NCBI RefSeq assembly: GCF_030538595.1 | Contig: NZ_JAUNTS010000007.1 | Span: forward strand, 106,371 to 170,370 | Source of the DNA: Kocuria sp. | GTDB lineage: Bacteria > Actinomycetota > Actinomycetes > Actinomycetales > Micrococcaceae | Direction: 5' to 3' | Length of the DNA stretch: 64,000 nt | Part shown: positions 46,107 through 55,558 of the stretch, one piece after another | Position numbering within the stretch: position 1 is the stretch's first letter | How the letters are laid out: the number at the start of each line of letters is the position of its first letter | Made by a program: the position numbers and the translations under genes | Notes under the pieces: generated by a model | The model's database searches: none | Seen by the model: the letters and a program-made list of their open reading frames with translations, nothing else | What the model was told of the DNA's origin: nothing

Positions 46107-47279
46107 TCAGGCGTTGAGGCCCACCGCATAGGCCGTGCCGGTGCCGCCAACTGCAATGGGGGAACCATCCGTGCGGCACCACACCGAGTGCCCAGCCCCG
46201 AGTTGATACTGCGCTCCGTCCTGCACGGTCAAGCTCAGCTCCCCGTCGGTGCACAGCACCACACACGTGGTGGGCGGGAAGTTGGCGGTGCTGCCATCCC
46301 CCACCGTGGCGCTGACCAAGCTGAGCCGGTCATCCCACAGTGGATAATGCCGCAGACCATCTGGAGCCACCGTGACGTCAATCGGATCGGTGTCCTCCTG
46401 ATCCGGATTCACAATGGCCAACAGCTCCGCCACGTCAATGTGTTTGGGGGTCAGCCCGGCCCGCAGCACATTGTCCGAACACGCCATCAGTTCCACGGCG
46501 GTACCCCGCAGGTAGGCATGCAGTTGTCCGGCCGGGGTGAAAATGGCTTCCCCGGGCTCCAGCACCACGTGGTTCATGCACAGTGCCACCAGCAGACCGC
46601 GGTCCCCCGGATGCCGACCGGCGATGTAACGCAGCAGCGCCCCCACTTCATCGTGCGTGGGCAGTTTCTCCACGGCGTGCAGCAAATCCACCAGAGCGGA
46701 CTCAGCCTGTTCCGCCGGCAGCTGCAGGACCGCGGGTAGCACCGGTTCCCCCGTGGCCAGGACATCGCGCAGCCATTGCTGATCCAGGGCCTCCGCCAGA
46801 ACGGCCAGCTCACCGTTGCCACGGACCCCACTGAGGGTCTCAACGCGGGTGATGGCCACCCCAATTTCTGGTTTGGGCCGGCGGTCCTTGTAATTACGCG
46901 ACGACGCCGTCAGGGCCACTCCCGCTGCTTCCTCCCGTTGCCAGCCTTCTTCAGCCTGCTCGGGAGACGGATGGACCTGAATGGACAGGGGCGCGTCAAT
47001 GGCCAGGATTTTGAGGAGGAAGGGGAGGTCGCCGTCGTGATCCAGAGCAGCTGTCAGGGAGCCCAGCAGGCGCTGGGGGTCTTCCGCCAAGAGGTCAATC
47101 AGGCTGATCTCACGACCATCCACGCTCAGTTGCGACGGTCCTGACGGGTGAGAGCCCACCCACAGTTCCGCCTCCGGGGTGGCTGCCGGAACCTCCCGGG
47201 ACTGCATCCGCGCCAGCACGGAGCGTGAACCCCACGCATAGTCCTGGATGGGGTCGGTTGTTGCAAAGAACTCAGCCAT
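46107..47279 (-). CDS. manA: Mannose-6-phosphate isomerase
   Basis: Zinc isomerase interconverting fructose-6-P and mannose-6-P, feeding GDP-mannose. It has 390 residues: QDYAWGS near the start, zinc ligands in IQVHP near 95, the Glu in PKPEIGVAI near 135 and the His in GQLHAYL near 250, with the catalytic Arg in VLRAGLTPKHID. ATG 47279 fits the family N-terminus, though its ribosome site (GGAGGC) is very close. Divergent from the phosphomannomutase gene 196 bp away, the next enzyme in the pathway. Confidence 0.92.
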   Translation of the reverse strand: MAEFFATTDPIQDYAWGSRSVLARMQSREVPAATPEAELWVGSHPSGPSQLSVDGREISLIDLLAEDPQRLLGSLTAALDHDGDLPFLLKILAIDAPLSIQVHPSPEQAEEGWQREEAAGVALTASSRNYKDRRPKPEIGVAITRVETLSGVRGNGELAVLAEALDQQWLRDVLATGEPVLPAVLQLPAEQAESALVDLLHAVEKLPTHDEVGALLRYIAGRHPGDRGLLVALCMNHVVLEPGEAIFTPAGQLHAYLRGTAVELMACSDNVLRAGLTPKHIDVAELLAIVNPDQEDTDPIDVTVAPDGLRHYPLWDDRLSLVSATVGDGSTANFPPTTCVVLCTDGELSLTVQDGAQYQLGAGHSVWCRTDGSPIAVGGTGTAYAVGLNA

Positions 47280-47475
47280 GCCTCCATGGAAGCACAGCTC
47301 CTTGGAGTGCAGACCCCGTGGCGCGGAAATCACCGCAGTTTGCCGTGCGATTCACACCCAGATGGTGCCGCCGTTCGGGTTTTGTCCCCCGACGTGCAGC
47401 ACACCTCAGCATGGCTGCGCGCAACCTTGGGGCATCACACGGGAACTGACGGAGCGGTGAACTAAGGTTCGGTCT

Positions 47476-48876
47476 ATGACAATTGAGCTTTCCGAGTCCT
47501 TCAAGGCCTACGACGTTCGTGGAATCGTGGGCACCACCATCACGGCGGAGACCGTCCGTGCCACCGGCGCAGCTTTTGTGGATGTGCTGGAGTTGGCTGG
47601 GTCCACGGTCCTGGTGGGCGGGGACATGCGTCCGTCCTCCCCGGAGTTCATGGACGCATTTGCCCAGGGGGCCACTGCTCGCGGCGCAGATGTGATCAAA
47701 ATTGGTCTGATCTCAACCGATGAGCTCTACTTTGCCTGCGGTGTGCTGGAAGCAGCCGGAGTCACTTTCACCGCCAGCCACAACCCCGCGGCCTACAACG
47801 GCATGAAGATGTCCAAGGCCGGGGCCGTACCGGTCTCCTCCGAAACCGGTCTCTATGACATCCGCGACCGCGCCCAGGCCTACCTGGCGGAGGGTGTTCC
47901 CACCGTTGCCAACCCGGGGTCGGTCAGCGAACGTGACGTTTTGACGGAGTACGCCGAGTTCCTGCGCGGGCTGGTGGATCTCTCCGGAATCCGCCCCCTG
48001 AAGGTTGTGGTGGATGCCGGCAACGGCATGGGTGGCAAAACCACCCCGGCCGTGCTGGGCAACACCGTTCTGCCCGAACTCCCGCTGGACATTGTGCCGC
48101 TCTACTTTGAGCTGGATGGCACCTTCCCCAACCACCCGGCCAATCCGTTGGAACCGGAGAACCTGGTGGATCTGCAGAAGGCCGTGGTGGAACACGGGGC
48201 AGACATTGGACTGGCTTTTGACGGCGATGCCGACCGCTGCTTTGTGATCGACAACAACGGCGATCCTGTCACCCCGTCCGCGATTGCAGCGCTTGTGGCC
48301 GAGCGTGAGATCGCCCGGGCCCAGGCTGATGGCGAAGACCAACCCGTGGTGATCTACAACCTGATCACGTCCAAGGCTGTCCCCGAACTGGTCACTGCTC
48401 GGGGTGGTCGCCCGGTCAAGACCCGCGTGGGCCATTCGTTCATCAAGGCCGTGATGGCTTCCGAAGGCGGCGTGTTCGGCGGCGAACATTCGGCGCACTA
48501 CTACTTCCGGGACTTTTTCAATGCCGACACCGGAATGCTGGCCGCCATGCACGTGCTGGCGGCTCTGGGTCAGCAGGACCGCCCGCTCAGCGAACTGATG
48601 GACAGCTACTCCCCCTACATTGCTTCCGGGGAGATCAACTCGGAGATCGAGGACAAAAAGGGTGCCGTGGATCGCGTACGCGCCGCCTATGCCGACGATC
48701 AAGGCGTCACGGTCGAGGATTCCGATGGCACCACCTTCACCTCTGAGGCTGAGGGCTGGTGGTTCAACCTGCGCCCCTCCAACACGGAGCCCTTCCTGCG
48801 CCTCAATGTGGAGGCCGCAGATCAAGCCTCCATGGAGCAGGTCAGGGACAATGTCCTGAGCATCATTCGCGCGTGA
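47476..48876 (+). CDS. manB: Phosphomannomutase / phosphoglucomutase
   Basis: Alpha-D-phosphohexomutase converting mannose-6-P to mannose-1-P for GDP-mannose and cell-envelope glycans. It has 466 residues and the four family motifs: FTASHNPAAYNGMK with the phospho-Ser near 98; the metal loop FDGDADRCF near 248; GHSFIKAV with GGEHSAHYYF near 318-338; and the phosphate clamp RPSNTEP near 434. Confidence 0.94.
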   Translation: MTIELSESFKAYDVRGIVGTTITAETVRATGAAFVDVLELAGSTVLVGGDMRPSSPEFMDAFAQGATARGADVIKIGLISTDELYFACGVLEAAGVTFTASHNPAAYNGMKMSKAGAVPVSSETGLYDIRDRAQAYLAEGVPTVANPGSVSERDVLTEYAEFLRGLVDLSGIRPLKVVVDAGNGMGGKTTPAVLGNTVLPELPLDIVPLYFELDGTFPNHPANPLEPENLVDLQKAVVEHGADIGLAFDGDADRCFVIDNNGDPVTPSAIAALVAEREIARAQADGEDQPVVIYNLITSKAVPELVTARGGRPVKTRVGHSFIKAVMASEGGVFGGEHSAHYYFRDFFNADTGMLAAMHVLAALGQQDRPLSELMDSYSPYIASGEINSEIEDKKGAVDRVRAAYADDQGVTVEDSDGTTFTSEAEGWWFNLRPSNTEPFLRLNVEAADQASMEQVRDNVLSIIRA

Positions 48877-48900
48877 CAGCCTGAACTGAGACCTCACCAC

Positions 48901-48944
48901 GACGGCGCTGGCCGTCCGCTCTTGAGCGGACAGTTGGCGCCGTC
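48901..48944. terminator. Hairpin downstream of the phosphomannomutase gene
   Basis: GACGGCGC pairs with GCGCCGTC, and an inner GTCCGCT/AGCGGAC stem with a 4-nt loop continues it, 24 bp after the stop. Confidence 0.75.
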
Positions 48945-49078
48945 GGTCCATTCATGGCCCGCAAGTAGTCCACAATTCATATTGGATCGCATGTTCTTGT
49001 GGTGCTTGGGGCAAACCCTCAAACCCCTGCATGCGGCCCGCTTCTGTGTGTCTCAATGTCAAGGGGGAAGACAAAACC

Positions 49079-49447
49079 ATGTCTCAGTTGGATGACTCGA
49101 TCCAGGAACTTCTGCAAATCGACGGCGCCACCGGTGCCGCAATCGTAGACATCTCCAGTGGCATGGCCCTGGCCTCCGGTGGAAACCCGGGATTCGATCT
49201 GAACGTGGCCGCTGCCGGTAACTCCAATGTGGTGCGCGCCAAGCTGCGGACCATGCAGGAGATTGACCTCCAGGGCCAGATCGAGGACATCATGATCACG
49301 TTGGGCAGCCAGTACCACCTGATCAATGTGCTCAACACGGAGGCCACCTCCGGCCTGTTCGTGTATCTGGTGCTGGATCGCAACAACTCCAACTTGGCCC
49401 TGGCCCGCCACAAGCTCACCGGCGTGGCCCGCAAGATCAGCCTCTGA
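49079..49447 (+). CDS. Roadblock/LC7-like protein
   Basis: A 122-residue protein with the Roadblock/LC7 pattern: a helix (LDDSIQELLQIDGATGAAIVD), a strand with Gly (MALASGGN), and the closing strands with MITLGSQYHLINVL and LFVYLVLDRNNSNLALARHKL. In other bacteria such proteins partner small GTPases (MglB with MglA) or sit in conservon operons; no GTPase lies in this window, and its neighbours are unrelated. ATG 49079 follows AGGGGGAAG. A role is unknown. Confidence 0.72.
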   Translation: MSQLDDSIQELLQIDGATGAAIVDISSGMALASGGNPGFDLNVAAAGNSNVVRAKLRTMQEIDLQGQIEDIMITLGSQYHLINVLNTEATSGLFVYLVLDRNNSNLALARHKLTGVARKISL

Positions 49448-49463
49448 TTTCGGTCGCCACGGC

Positions 49464-49510
49464 AAACGCCAGGCCCGGCCCCGTAACTACGGGACCGGGC
49501 CTGGCGTTTT
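49464..49510. terminator. Bidirectional terminator between the Roadblock and ABC ATPase genes
   Basis: AAACGCCAGGCCCGG pairs perfectly with CCGGGCCTGGCGTTT, with an inner CCCGT/ACGGG extension, and is followed by T residues on the plus strand. Confidence 0.85.
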
Positions 49511-49519
49511 GGGGAAAGA

Positions 49520-50995
49520 CTAGAAATCCTCCCCCAGAGCAGCGCTCATCAGGGTGTCTTCCGTGGCGTGCTCGTTGTGCTCATGGGCCACAATCTGCCC
49601 GTCGCGCATCACCAAGATTCGGTGGCACCACTGCAACAGCTCAGTCATCTCGGAGGAAACCAGTAGCACTGCGGTACCGCGCTCGGTGAGTTCACGCAGC
49701 ATGTCGTACACATCGCCCTTGGAACCCACGTCAATTCCGCGTGTGGGGTGGTTCAGAATCAGCACATCACATTCGGTGCGCATCCAACGGGCCAGCGCAA
49801 TCTTCTGCTGGTCTCCCCCGGAAAGATCCCCCACCTGGGATTGGATGTCATGGGTTTGTATCCGCAGCGTCTTGACCTGAGCCGCCACCTCACGCAGGGC
49901 GGAAATCTCCCGGGCAAATCCTGCGTGAGGGTCGTAGTCGTCCTTCATCAGACGCCGTGCAACGGAATCCTCCAGTGCAGCTTCCAACTCGTCATCCGTG
50001 TCGGAGAGATACCCGATGCCCAGCCGAACGGCGTCATCGGCGGAATTGATGGTCACGTCCTGGCCACCCACGCGCAAGGTGGTGAAGTCAGCTGCCCCAG
50101 ATCCCACCAGGGCAGCCACCAATTCACTCATTCCGGCGCGGCGAAGGCCCGTGAGCCCAAGAACCTCACCGCGATGCAGGACGAAGGAGACATCCGTCAG
50201 CCCCGACGCCGTGGAGGCACCCTCCACCCGCAGCACCTCTTCTGGCGAACCTTCGACGGCGCCCGGCCGACCCTGCTGCGTGATACGGCGCTCGAACATC
50301 GAATAGACGATGTCGTCCACCTTGACCTCACGCGGGATGAACTCATCTTTGATCAAGCCATCACGCATGACCAAGATCCGATCGGCAAGCGAGCGAATTT
50401 CATCAATGCGGTGGGTGATGTAGATGATGCCCGTGCCTTGCCGAGCCAATCGGCGCACAACAGCATGCACCAACGCCACTTCCTGGTCGTTGAAGGCCGC
50501 CGCCACCTCATCCAGGAGAATCAGACGCGGAGCTTCAAACTGCAATCGCAGCACCCCAATGATGGCTTGCTCGGCGCGCATCAGCTCATTGACCATGGCG
50601 TCAGGTGCAATCTGCACCCCGGATTCCTCCAGGATGCCTCGCGCCGTGGCCTCGGCAGCCGCCCGGTCCTCCGGAATTGAACGGTCAAAGCCTGCAATCG
50701 CACCCAGGACCGTGAGGTTCTGACTGAATTTGAAGCGCTGGTGCACGGTGCCAACGCCACGTTCCCGGGCGTCGTCGTCGCTGCTGGGGCGGTAGGACTG
50801 ACCGTCCAGAAGAACCTCCGCCTGATTGGGCTGGGTGGCCCCGGACAGGACTGAGATCAAAGTGGACTTGCCCGCGCCGTTGCCGCCCACCAGACCAACA
50901 ATCTCGCCGGCGGCAACCGCAAGATCGACCCCCTTGAGGACCCGCACCTGACCGTGGTTCTTGACCAGACCGCGCACGGATAGAAGTTCACTCAC
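49520..50995 (-). CDS. Sugar-type ABC transporter ATP-binding protein (RbsA/MglA family), orphan and partly degenerate
   Basis: A 491-residue double ATPase of the CUT2 class. Half 1 has Walker A GGNGAGKST near 38, but its signature reads LMRAEQ and Walker B LILLDEVAAAF lacks the usual Pro. Half 2 has the usual weak Walker A (GLRRAGMSEL), a good signature LSGGDQQK near 405, but Walker B reads LILNHPTRGIDVG, so the Asp-Glu pair is replaced by Asn-His. No permease or binding protein is adjacent, while CUT2 systems are normally in one operon. The GTG start at 50995 has GGGGGAG upstream. It may serve distant membrane partners; the substrate is unknown. Confidence 0.8.
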   Translation of the reverse strand: MSELLSVRGLVKNHGQVRVLKGVDLAVAAGEIVGLVGGNGAGKSTLISVLSGATQPNQAEVLLDGQSYRPSSDDDARERGVGTVHQRFKFSQNLTVLGAIAGFDRSIPEDRAAAEATARGILEESGVQIAPDAMVNELMRAEQAIIGVLRLQFEAPRLILLDEVAAAFNDQEVALVHAVVRRLARQGTGIIYITHRIDEIRSLADRILVMRDGLIKDEFIPREVKVDDIVYSMFERRITQQGRPGAVEGSPEEVLRVEGASTASGLTDVSFVLHRGEVLGLTGLRRAGMSELVAALVGSGAADFTTLRVGGQDVTINSADDAVRLGIGYLSDTDDELEAALEDSVARRLMKDDYDPHAGFAREISALREVAAQVKTLRIQTHDIQSQVGDLSGGDQQKIALARWMRTECDVLILNHPTRGIDVGSKGDVYDMLRELTERGTAVLLVSSEMTELLQWCHRILVMRDGQIVAHEHNEHATEDTLMSAALGEDF

Positions 50996-51082
50996 CAGTT
51001 GTTCTCCCCCGAAAAATTGTGGGCACCCAAATTGCTGCACCCCACGCTGCCCAGCGGCAGCCACATTCAGCAATGCAAAGTA

Positions 51083-51122
51083 CTGTACCCCGCAACCAAC
51101 GGTGGCTGATCGCGGGGTACAG
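51083..51122 (-). terminator. Hairpin downstream of pckG
   Basis: CTGTACCCCGC pairs with GCGGGGTACAG around an 18-nt loop, 47 bp beyond the pckG stop and 88 bp upstream of the ABC ATPase start, separating the two. Confidence 0.65.
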
Positions 51123-51168
51123 CACGGGTCACGCCCTGATTGGGCGTCCCCGCGAGGTCACTGAGAGG

Positions 51169-53022
51169 TCACTGGCCCAACCGCTGCTTGAGGCCAGCTG
51201 CTTGTTCGAACAGCACCTCCGGGACGTCACCGAGCTTGGCAAACCAGTCCTCGATCCCCGGAAGTTCTGCCACCCACTCCTCCGCGTTGACGGCCAGGGC
51301 CGCGGTGATCTCCTGATCGGTGATCTCCAGGCCCTCCAGGTTCAGATCATCCGGGGTGGGCACCACACCCACTGCGGTTTCCACGCCCCCGGCGGTGCCA
51401 TCCACACGGCGGCAGATCCACTCGACCACGCGGCTGTTCTCACCGAATCCCGGCCAGGCAAACCCGCCATCCGGGGTACGGCGGAACCAGTTGACGTAAA
51501 AAACCTTGGGCATGTTCTCCGAGCCGTGGCTCTCCCCCAGGTCCAACCAGTGCTGGAGGTATTCATTGGCGTTGTAGCCGATGAACGGCAGCATGGCCAT
51601 GGGATCGCGGCGCACCACACCCACTGCGCCCTTGGCCGCGGCTGTGGTTTCTGAGGACAGCGTGGCGCCCTGGAACACCCCGTGCTCCCAGCCAAAGGAC
51701 TCGGAAACCAGCGGAACGGTGGTCTTACGCCGGCCACCGAACACAATGGCGGCCAACGGCACACCGTTGGGGTCGTCGTATTCGGGGGCCAAGATCTCAG
51801 CCTGCTTGATGGGCGTGCAGAACCGAGAGTTGGGGTGGGCGGCAGGCCGTCCGGAGTCCGGCGTCCAGTCGTGCCCCTTCCAGTCCGTCAGATGCTGCGG
51901 GATTTCCTCGGTCATGCCTTCCCACCACACGCCGCCGTCATCGGTGAGGGCCACATTGGTGAAGATGGTGTTGCCCGCCGCAATGGCCTTCATGGCATTC
52001 GGGTTGGTGGACCAGCCTGTTCCCGGAGCCACACCGAACAGGCCGGCCTCCGGATTGGTCACGTAGGCCTGATCCCCGCGGAACCGAATCCAGGAGATGT
52101 CATCTCCCACCATCTCCGCCTTCCACCCCGGGATGGTGGGTTCGATCATGGCAAAATTGGTTTTGCCGCAGGCAGAGGGGAAAGCTGCCGCAATGTACTT
52201 GGTGGACTGGTTGGGGTCCGTGATCTTCAGGATCAGCATGTGCTCCGCCAACCAGCCTTCGTCATGGGCAATGGCGGATGCAATGCGTAGTGCGTAGCAC
52301 TTTTTGCCCAGCAGGGCGTTGCCGCCGTATCCGGAACCGAAAGACCAAATGGCCCGGTCCTCCGGGAAATGCACAATGTACTTGGACGGATTGCACGGCC
52401 AGGCAACGTCCTCTTGCCCCGGTTGGAGTGGCGCTCCCACGGAGTGCAGGCACTCCACAAAGAAGGCGTCCGTGGCTTCCATCTTCTTCAGAACGTCCGT
52501 GCCAATGGTGGCCATGATCCGCATGGAGCACACCACGTAGGGCGAATCAGAGATCTCCACGCCGTATTTGGGGTCATCTGCATCCAGGTGACCCATCACA
52601 AACGGAATCACGTACATGGTGCGTCCACGCATGGAACCCCGGAAGCGATCCCGCAAGATCTCCTTCATCTCCTGGGGATCTTCCCAGTTGTTGGTGGGGC
52701 CTGCACCCTTGGCCGTTTTGGTGCAGATGAAAGTGCGTTCCTCAACCCGGGCGACATCGTCAGGATCGGAGAAAGCAGCAAAGGAGTTGGGGAACTCCTG
52801 CTGGTTGAGTCGCACCAAGGTGCCAGACTCAACCATTTCATCAGTCAGTGTTTTCCACTCTGCCTCAGAACCGTCCACCCAGTGAATGCGTTGCGGCTGA
52901 GTCAACTCAGCGATTTCACGCACCCACTCCAGCACGCGCTGGTGGGTTGTGGGGGCTTGATCCAGTCCCCTCTGGGCCTCTGCGGAGAGTTCATTCTGTG
53001 TGTCGGTGGGCTTCTGAGCCAT
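51169..53022 (-). CDS. pckG: Phosphoenolpyruvate carboxykinase (GTP)
   Basis: Converts oxaloacetate and GTP to PEP, the first step of gluconeogenesis, needed when growing on aromatics or acids. It has 617 residues. The GTP-class P-loop is FPSACGKTN near 282-290 with the reactive Cys; the kinase-1a region GDDISWIRF with metal Asp follows at ~310, and [10 protein letters not shown] near 425 binds the base region. ATG 53022 follows GAGGAGAC. It is transcribed away from the iron-uptake operon. Confidence 0.96.
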   Translation of the reverse strand: MAQKPTDTQNELSAEAQRGLDQAPTTHQRVLEWVREIAELTQPQRIHWVDGSEAEWKTLTDEMVESGTLVRLNQQEFPNSFAAFSDPDDVARVEERTFICTKTAKGAGPTNNWEDPQEMKEILRDRFRGSMRGRTMYVIPFVMGHLDADDPKYGVEISDSPYVVCSMRIMATIGTDVLKKMEATDAFFVECLHSVGAPLQPGQEDVAWPCNPSKYIVHFPEDRAIWSFGSGYGGNALLGKKCYALRIASAIAHDEGWLAEHMLILKITDPNQSTKYIAAAFPSACGKTNFAMIEPTIPGWKAEMVGDDISWIRFRGDQAYVTNPEAGLFGVAPGTGWSTNPNAMKAIAAGNTIFTNVALTDDGGVWWEGMTEEIPQHLTDWKGHDWTPDSGRPAAHPNSRFCTPIKQAEILAPEYDDPNGVPLAAIVFGGRRKTTVPLVSESFGWEHGVFQGATLSSETTAAAKGAVGVVRRDPMAMLPFIGYNANEYLQHWLDLGESHGSENMPKVFYVNWFRRTPDGGFAWPGFGENSRVVEWICRRVDGTAGGVETAVGVVPTPDDLNLEGLEITDQEITAALAVNAEEWVAELPGIEDWFAKLGDVPEVLFEQAAGLKQRLGQ

Positions 53023-53323
53023 GGACGTGTCTCCTCATTGAGGCCGTGCGTTTGTCAAACCACCTCTCAAACCTCACCGTTGAGGTCCCCCACCCTGCCG
53101 GGCGCTGGAGTCGAGCTGGCCGAACTTTGGTGTGATGCAACTCTACCTGTTCCCTCCGTCACGTCCCGGTGACAAACGGCCACTGTGACCGCCGGTTCGG
53201 CACCCAGCAGGCGTGCCCGCTGGCGCTCCGATCCTTGTCAGAACGGGGGAGGTAACGCCCATCGGAATTAGGTCACATTCGTTTTGCGTATGTGGTTGAT
53301 CACGCTCTATGGTGATCGCATAG
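53023..53323. other. Divergent intergenic region between pckG and the iron operon
   Basis: No gene is seen. It should carry the pckG promoter. The part near 53270-53320 is AT-richer and leads into the iron box at 53324. Confidence 0.5.
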
Positions 53324-53350
53324 AACGTTAGGCTCGCCTAACCTAACGTT
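53324..53350. promoter_or_regulatory. DtxR/IdeR-type iron box
   Basis: The 19-bp core TTAGGCTCGCCTAACCTAA (53328-53346) fits the DtxR/IdeR consensus, and a wider inverted repeat, AACGTTAGG with CCTAACGTT, encloses it. It lies 38 bp upstream of the siderophore-binding protein gene, so iron repression of the operon is likely. Confidence 0.82.
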
Positions 53351-53387
53351 TCGATCCTTCTCACGTTTTCCAACCACAGGGGTTGCC

Positions 53388-54524
53388 ATGACCGACTCGC
53401 AGTTCCAGCGCAGCACGCAGCGGATGACCGCTGCTTCCTTCTCCCGGCGTTCGGCGCTCACCGGCTTTGCCGCATTCGGTGCGCTGGCACTGGCCGGGTG
53501 CCAAACCGGCTCCTCCGACGACGACGCCACGACTGCCGCCACGGGGGATTTCCCCCGCACCATCGAACATGCCTACGGCTCCACCACCATTGAAGAGGTA
53601 CCCCAGCGAGTGGCAACCATCGCGTGGGTCAATCAGGACGTGGTGCTGGCACTCGGTGTGGTCCCCGTGGGCATGGCCGCAACAGATTTTGGTGGCAATG
53701 CGAATCAATCAACGGACTGGTTCGACGACGCCCTGGCAGAGAACGGCGGCGAAGAACCCACCAAGTGGAGCGAGACCGACGGACTGGATTTCCAGGCCAT
53801 TGCCGCCGCCGAGCCAGATCTCATTGTGGGCGTGTACTCCGGCATGACGGAGGAGGATTACAACCGCCTCTCCGAGATCGCCAACACCCTTGCACCCCCC
53901 AAGGACACCGCCCCCTACGGCACCCCGTGGGATGAGACCACGCGCATCATTGGTGAGGCTCTGGGCCGCGATCAACAGGCCGAAGACTTGATTTCCTCCG
54001 TGGAGGATCAGCTGTCCCAGGCAGCTGATGACAACCCGGAGTTGGCAGGTAAAACCTTCATCTACGGCACGGTGGACCCCTCCGCAGAGGAACAGATCAG
54101 CATTTACACGGATGTGGACAACCGTCCACGCTTCCTGAAGTCTCTGGGCATGGAGCAGGCTCCCGTGATTGTGGAAGCAGAGGGCGCGGACCCGTCCGCC
54201 TTCTTCATCGGATGGTCCCCCGAGCGTGCCGATGAGCTGGAATCCGATGTCCTGGTTTCCTGGGCTACCGATGAGGACGTTCGCCAGGCCATTGAGTCAG
54301 ATGAGCTGCTGAACAAGATCCCCGCCGTTGCCAACAACCATCTGGTGCTGCAGACCGATGGCCAGGAAACACTGTCCGTCTCCGCGGCATCACCGCTGAG
54401 CATCCCCTGGGCCATTGAGAACGTGGTGCCGCAGATTGCTGAAGTTCTCAGTGATTCCGCGAGCGCCGGCCCAGATTCCGAAAGTGCCAGCCCGGCCTCG
54501 GAAAGCGCTAGTCCCGCGGCATGA
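53388..54524 (+). CDS. Iron-siderophore ABC transporter, substrate-binding lipoprotein
   Basis: A FepB/FhuD-type binding protein of 378 residues. A twin-arginine-like signal, FSRRSALTGFAAFGALALAGC, ends in a lipobox Cys near 38, so it is probably a Tat-exported lipoprotein. Conserved parts are PQRVATIAW, then LDFQAIAAAEPDLIVG near 130. The last ~25 residues are a repeated Ser/Ala/Glu tail. First gene of a five-gene operon with 4-bp overlaps, behind the iron box. The siderophore cannot be named. Confidence 0.92.
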   Translation: MTDSQFQRSTQRMTAASFSRRSALTGFAAFGALALAGCQTGSSDDDATTAATGDFPRTIEHAYGSTTIEEVPQRVATIAWVNQDVVLALGVVPVGMAATDFGGNANQSTDWFDDALAENGGEEPTKWSETDGLDFQAIAAAEPDLIVGVYSGMTEEDYNRLSEIANTLAPPKDTAPYGTPWDETTRIIGEALGRDQQAEDLISSVEDQLSQAADDNPELAGKTFIYGTVDPSAEEQISIYTDVDNRPRFLKSLGMEQAPVIVEAEGADPSAFFIGWSPERADELESDVLVSWATDEDVRQAIESDELLNKIPAVANNHLVLQTDGQETLSVSAASPLSIPWAIENVVPQIAEVLSDSASAGPDSESASPASESASPAA

Positions 54525-55558
54525 GCACTCCCCTGCGGATCACTCCGTGGGTCACATTGGCCGTTGCGGTGATCCTTGTCATCACCGCAACGGCCGCATC
54601 GCTGTTCTGGGGCTCACGCAGCATTGACCCGAGCACCGTGAGCGCCGTGTTGGCCCGCGTCCCCGAAATCCTGATGGGTCAGGACACCGGGGCCTCTGCG
54701 GACATGGACACGGCTGTGGTCCTCAATCGCATCCCCCGGACGCTCACGGCCATCTTGGTGGGGGCTGCCCTGGCGGTGGCTGGTGCTGGAATGCAGGGGG
54801 TCAGCCGCAATCCACTGGGCGATCCCGGCTTGCTGGGCCTCTCCTCGGGCGCTGCGGCCGGTGTGGTCCTGGGACTCGGATGGCTGGGGATTCACACCAG
54901 TTGGCAGATCGCGCTGGCGGCCCTGCTGGGCTCCACCGTGGCCGCGCTGTTGGTGTTCGGCATCTCCCAGATAGGAGGCGGGGCACCCACCCCGATTGGA
55001 CTGACCCTCTCCGGCGCTGCGGTGAACGCCGGGTTTGTGGCGGTGACCTCCGCCGTCGTACTGACCAACCAAGCGGTGCTGGAGCGCTACCGCTACTGGA
55101 ATGTGGGCTCTGTGGCGCGTACGGACACCACTGACCTCCTGACCGCAGCTCCGCTGATTCTGGCAGGCGTACTCCTGGTTCTGGTGGGTGCCTCCGGTTT
55201 GAACGCCATGGCGTTGGGCGATGACCTTGCCCATGGGCTGGGGGTGAATCTGGGGTTGCAGCGCGCAACGGTGTTCCTGGGAGTGGTGATCCTGGCTGGA
55301 TCGGCCACCGCAGTGGCCGGCCCCATTGCATTCGTGGGGCTGTTGATCCCCCACACCATTCGCCGTCTGGTGGGTGGGGACTACCGCTGGATCATCACCC
55401 TGAGCCTCCTGTTGGGCCCTGCCCTGCTGCTGATCGCGGACACGCTGGGTCGCGTGGTGGCTCCCCCGCAGGAGATTTACGTGGGGGTCACCACCGTGGT
55501 GCTGGGTGTGCCGGTGCTGCTGGTCCTGTTGCGCCGTGGGAAGGGGATGACCCTGTGA
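54521..55558 (+). CDS. Iron-siderophore ABC transporter permease 1 (FecCD family)
   Basis: A 345-residue membrane subunit with ~9-10 helices. Typical parts: LNRIPRTLTAILVGAALAVAGAGMQGVSRNPLGDPGLLGLSSGA near 66-110, and VAGPIAFVGLLIPHTIRRLVGGDYRW near 265-290, the loop that contacts the ATPase. It overlaps the neighbouring genes by 4 bp on each side. Confidence 0.93.
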   Translation: MSTPLRITPWVTLAVAVILVITATAASLFWGSRSIDPSTVSAVLARVPEILMGQDTGASADMDTAVVLNRIPRTLTAILVGAALAVAGAGMQGVSRNPLGDPGLLGLSSGAAAGVVLGLGWLGIHTSWQIALAALLGSTVAALLVFGISQIGGGAPTPIGLTLSGAAVNAGFVAVTSAVVLTNQAVLERYRYWNVGSVARTDTTDLLTAAPLILAGVLLVLVGASGLNAMALGDDLAHGLGVNLGLQRATVFLGVVILAGSATAVAGPIAFVGLLIPHTIRRLVGGDYRWIITLSLLLGPALLLIADTLGRVVAPPQEIYVGVTTVVLGVPVLLVLLRRGKGMTL

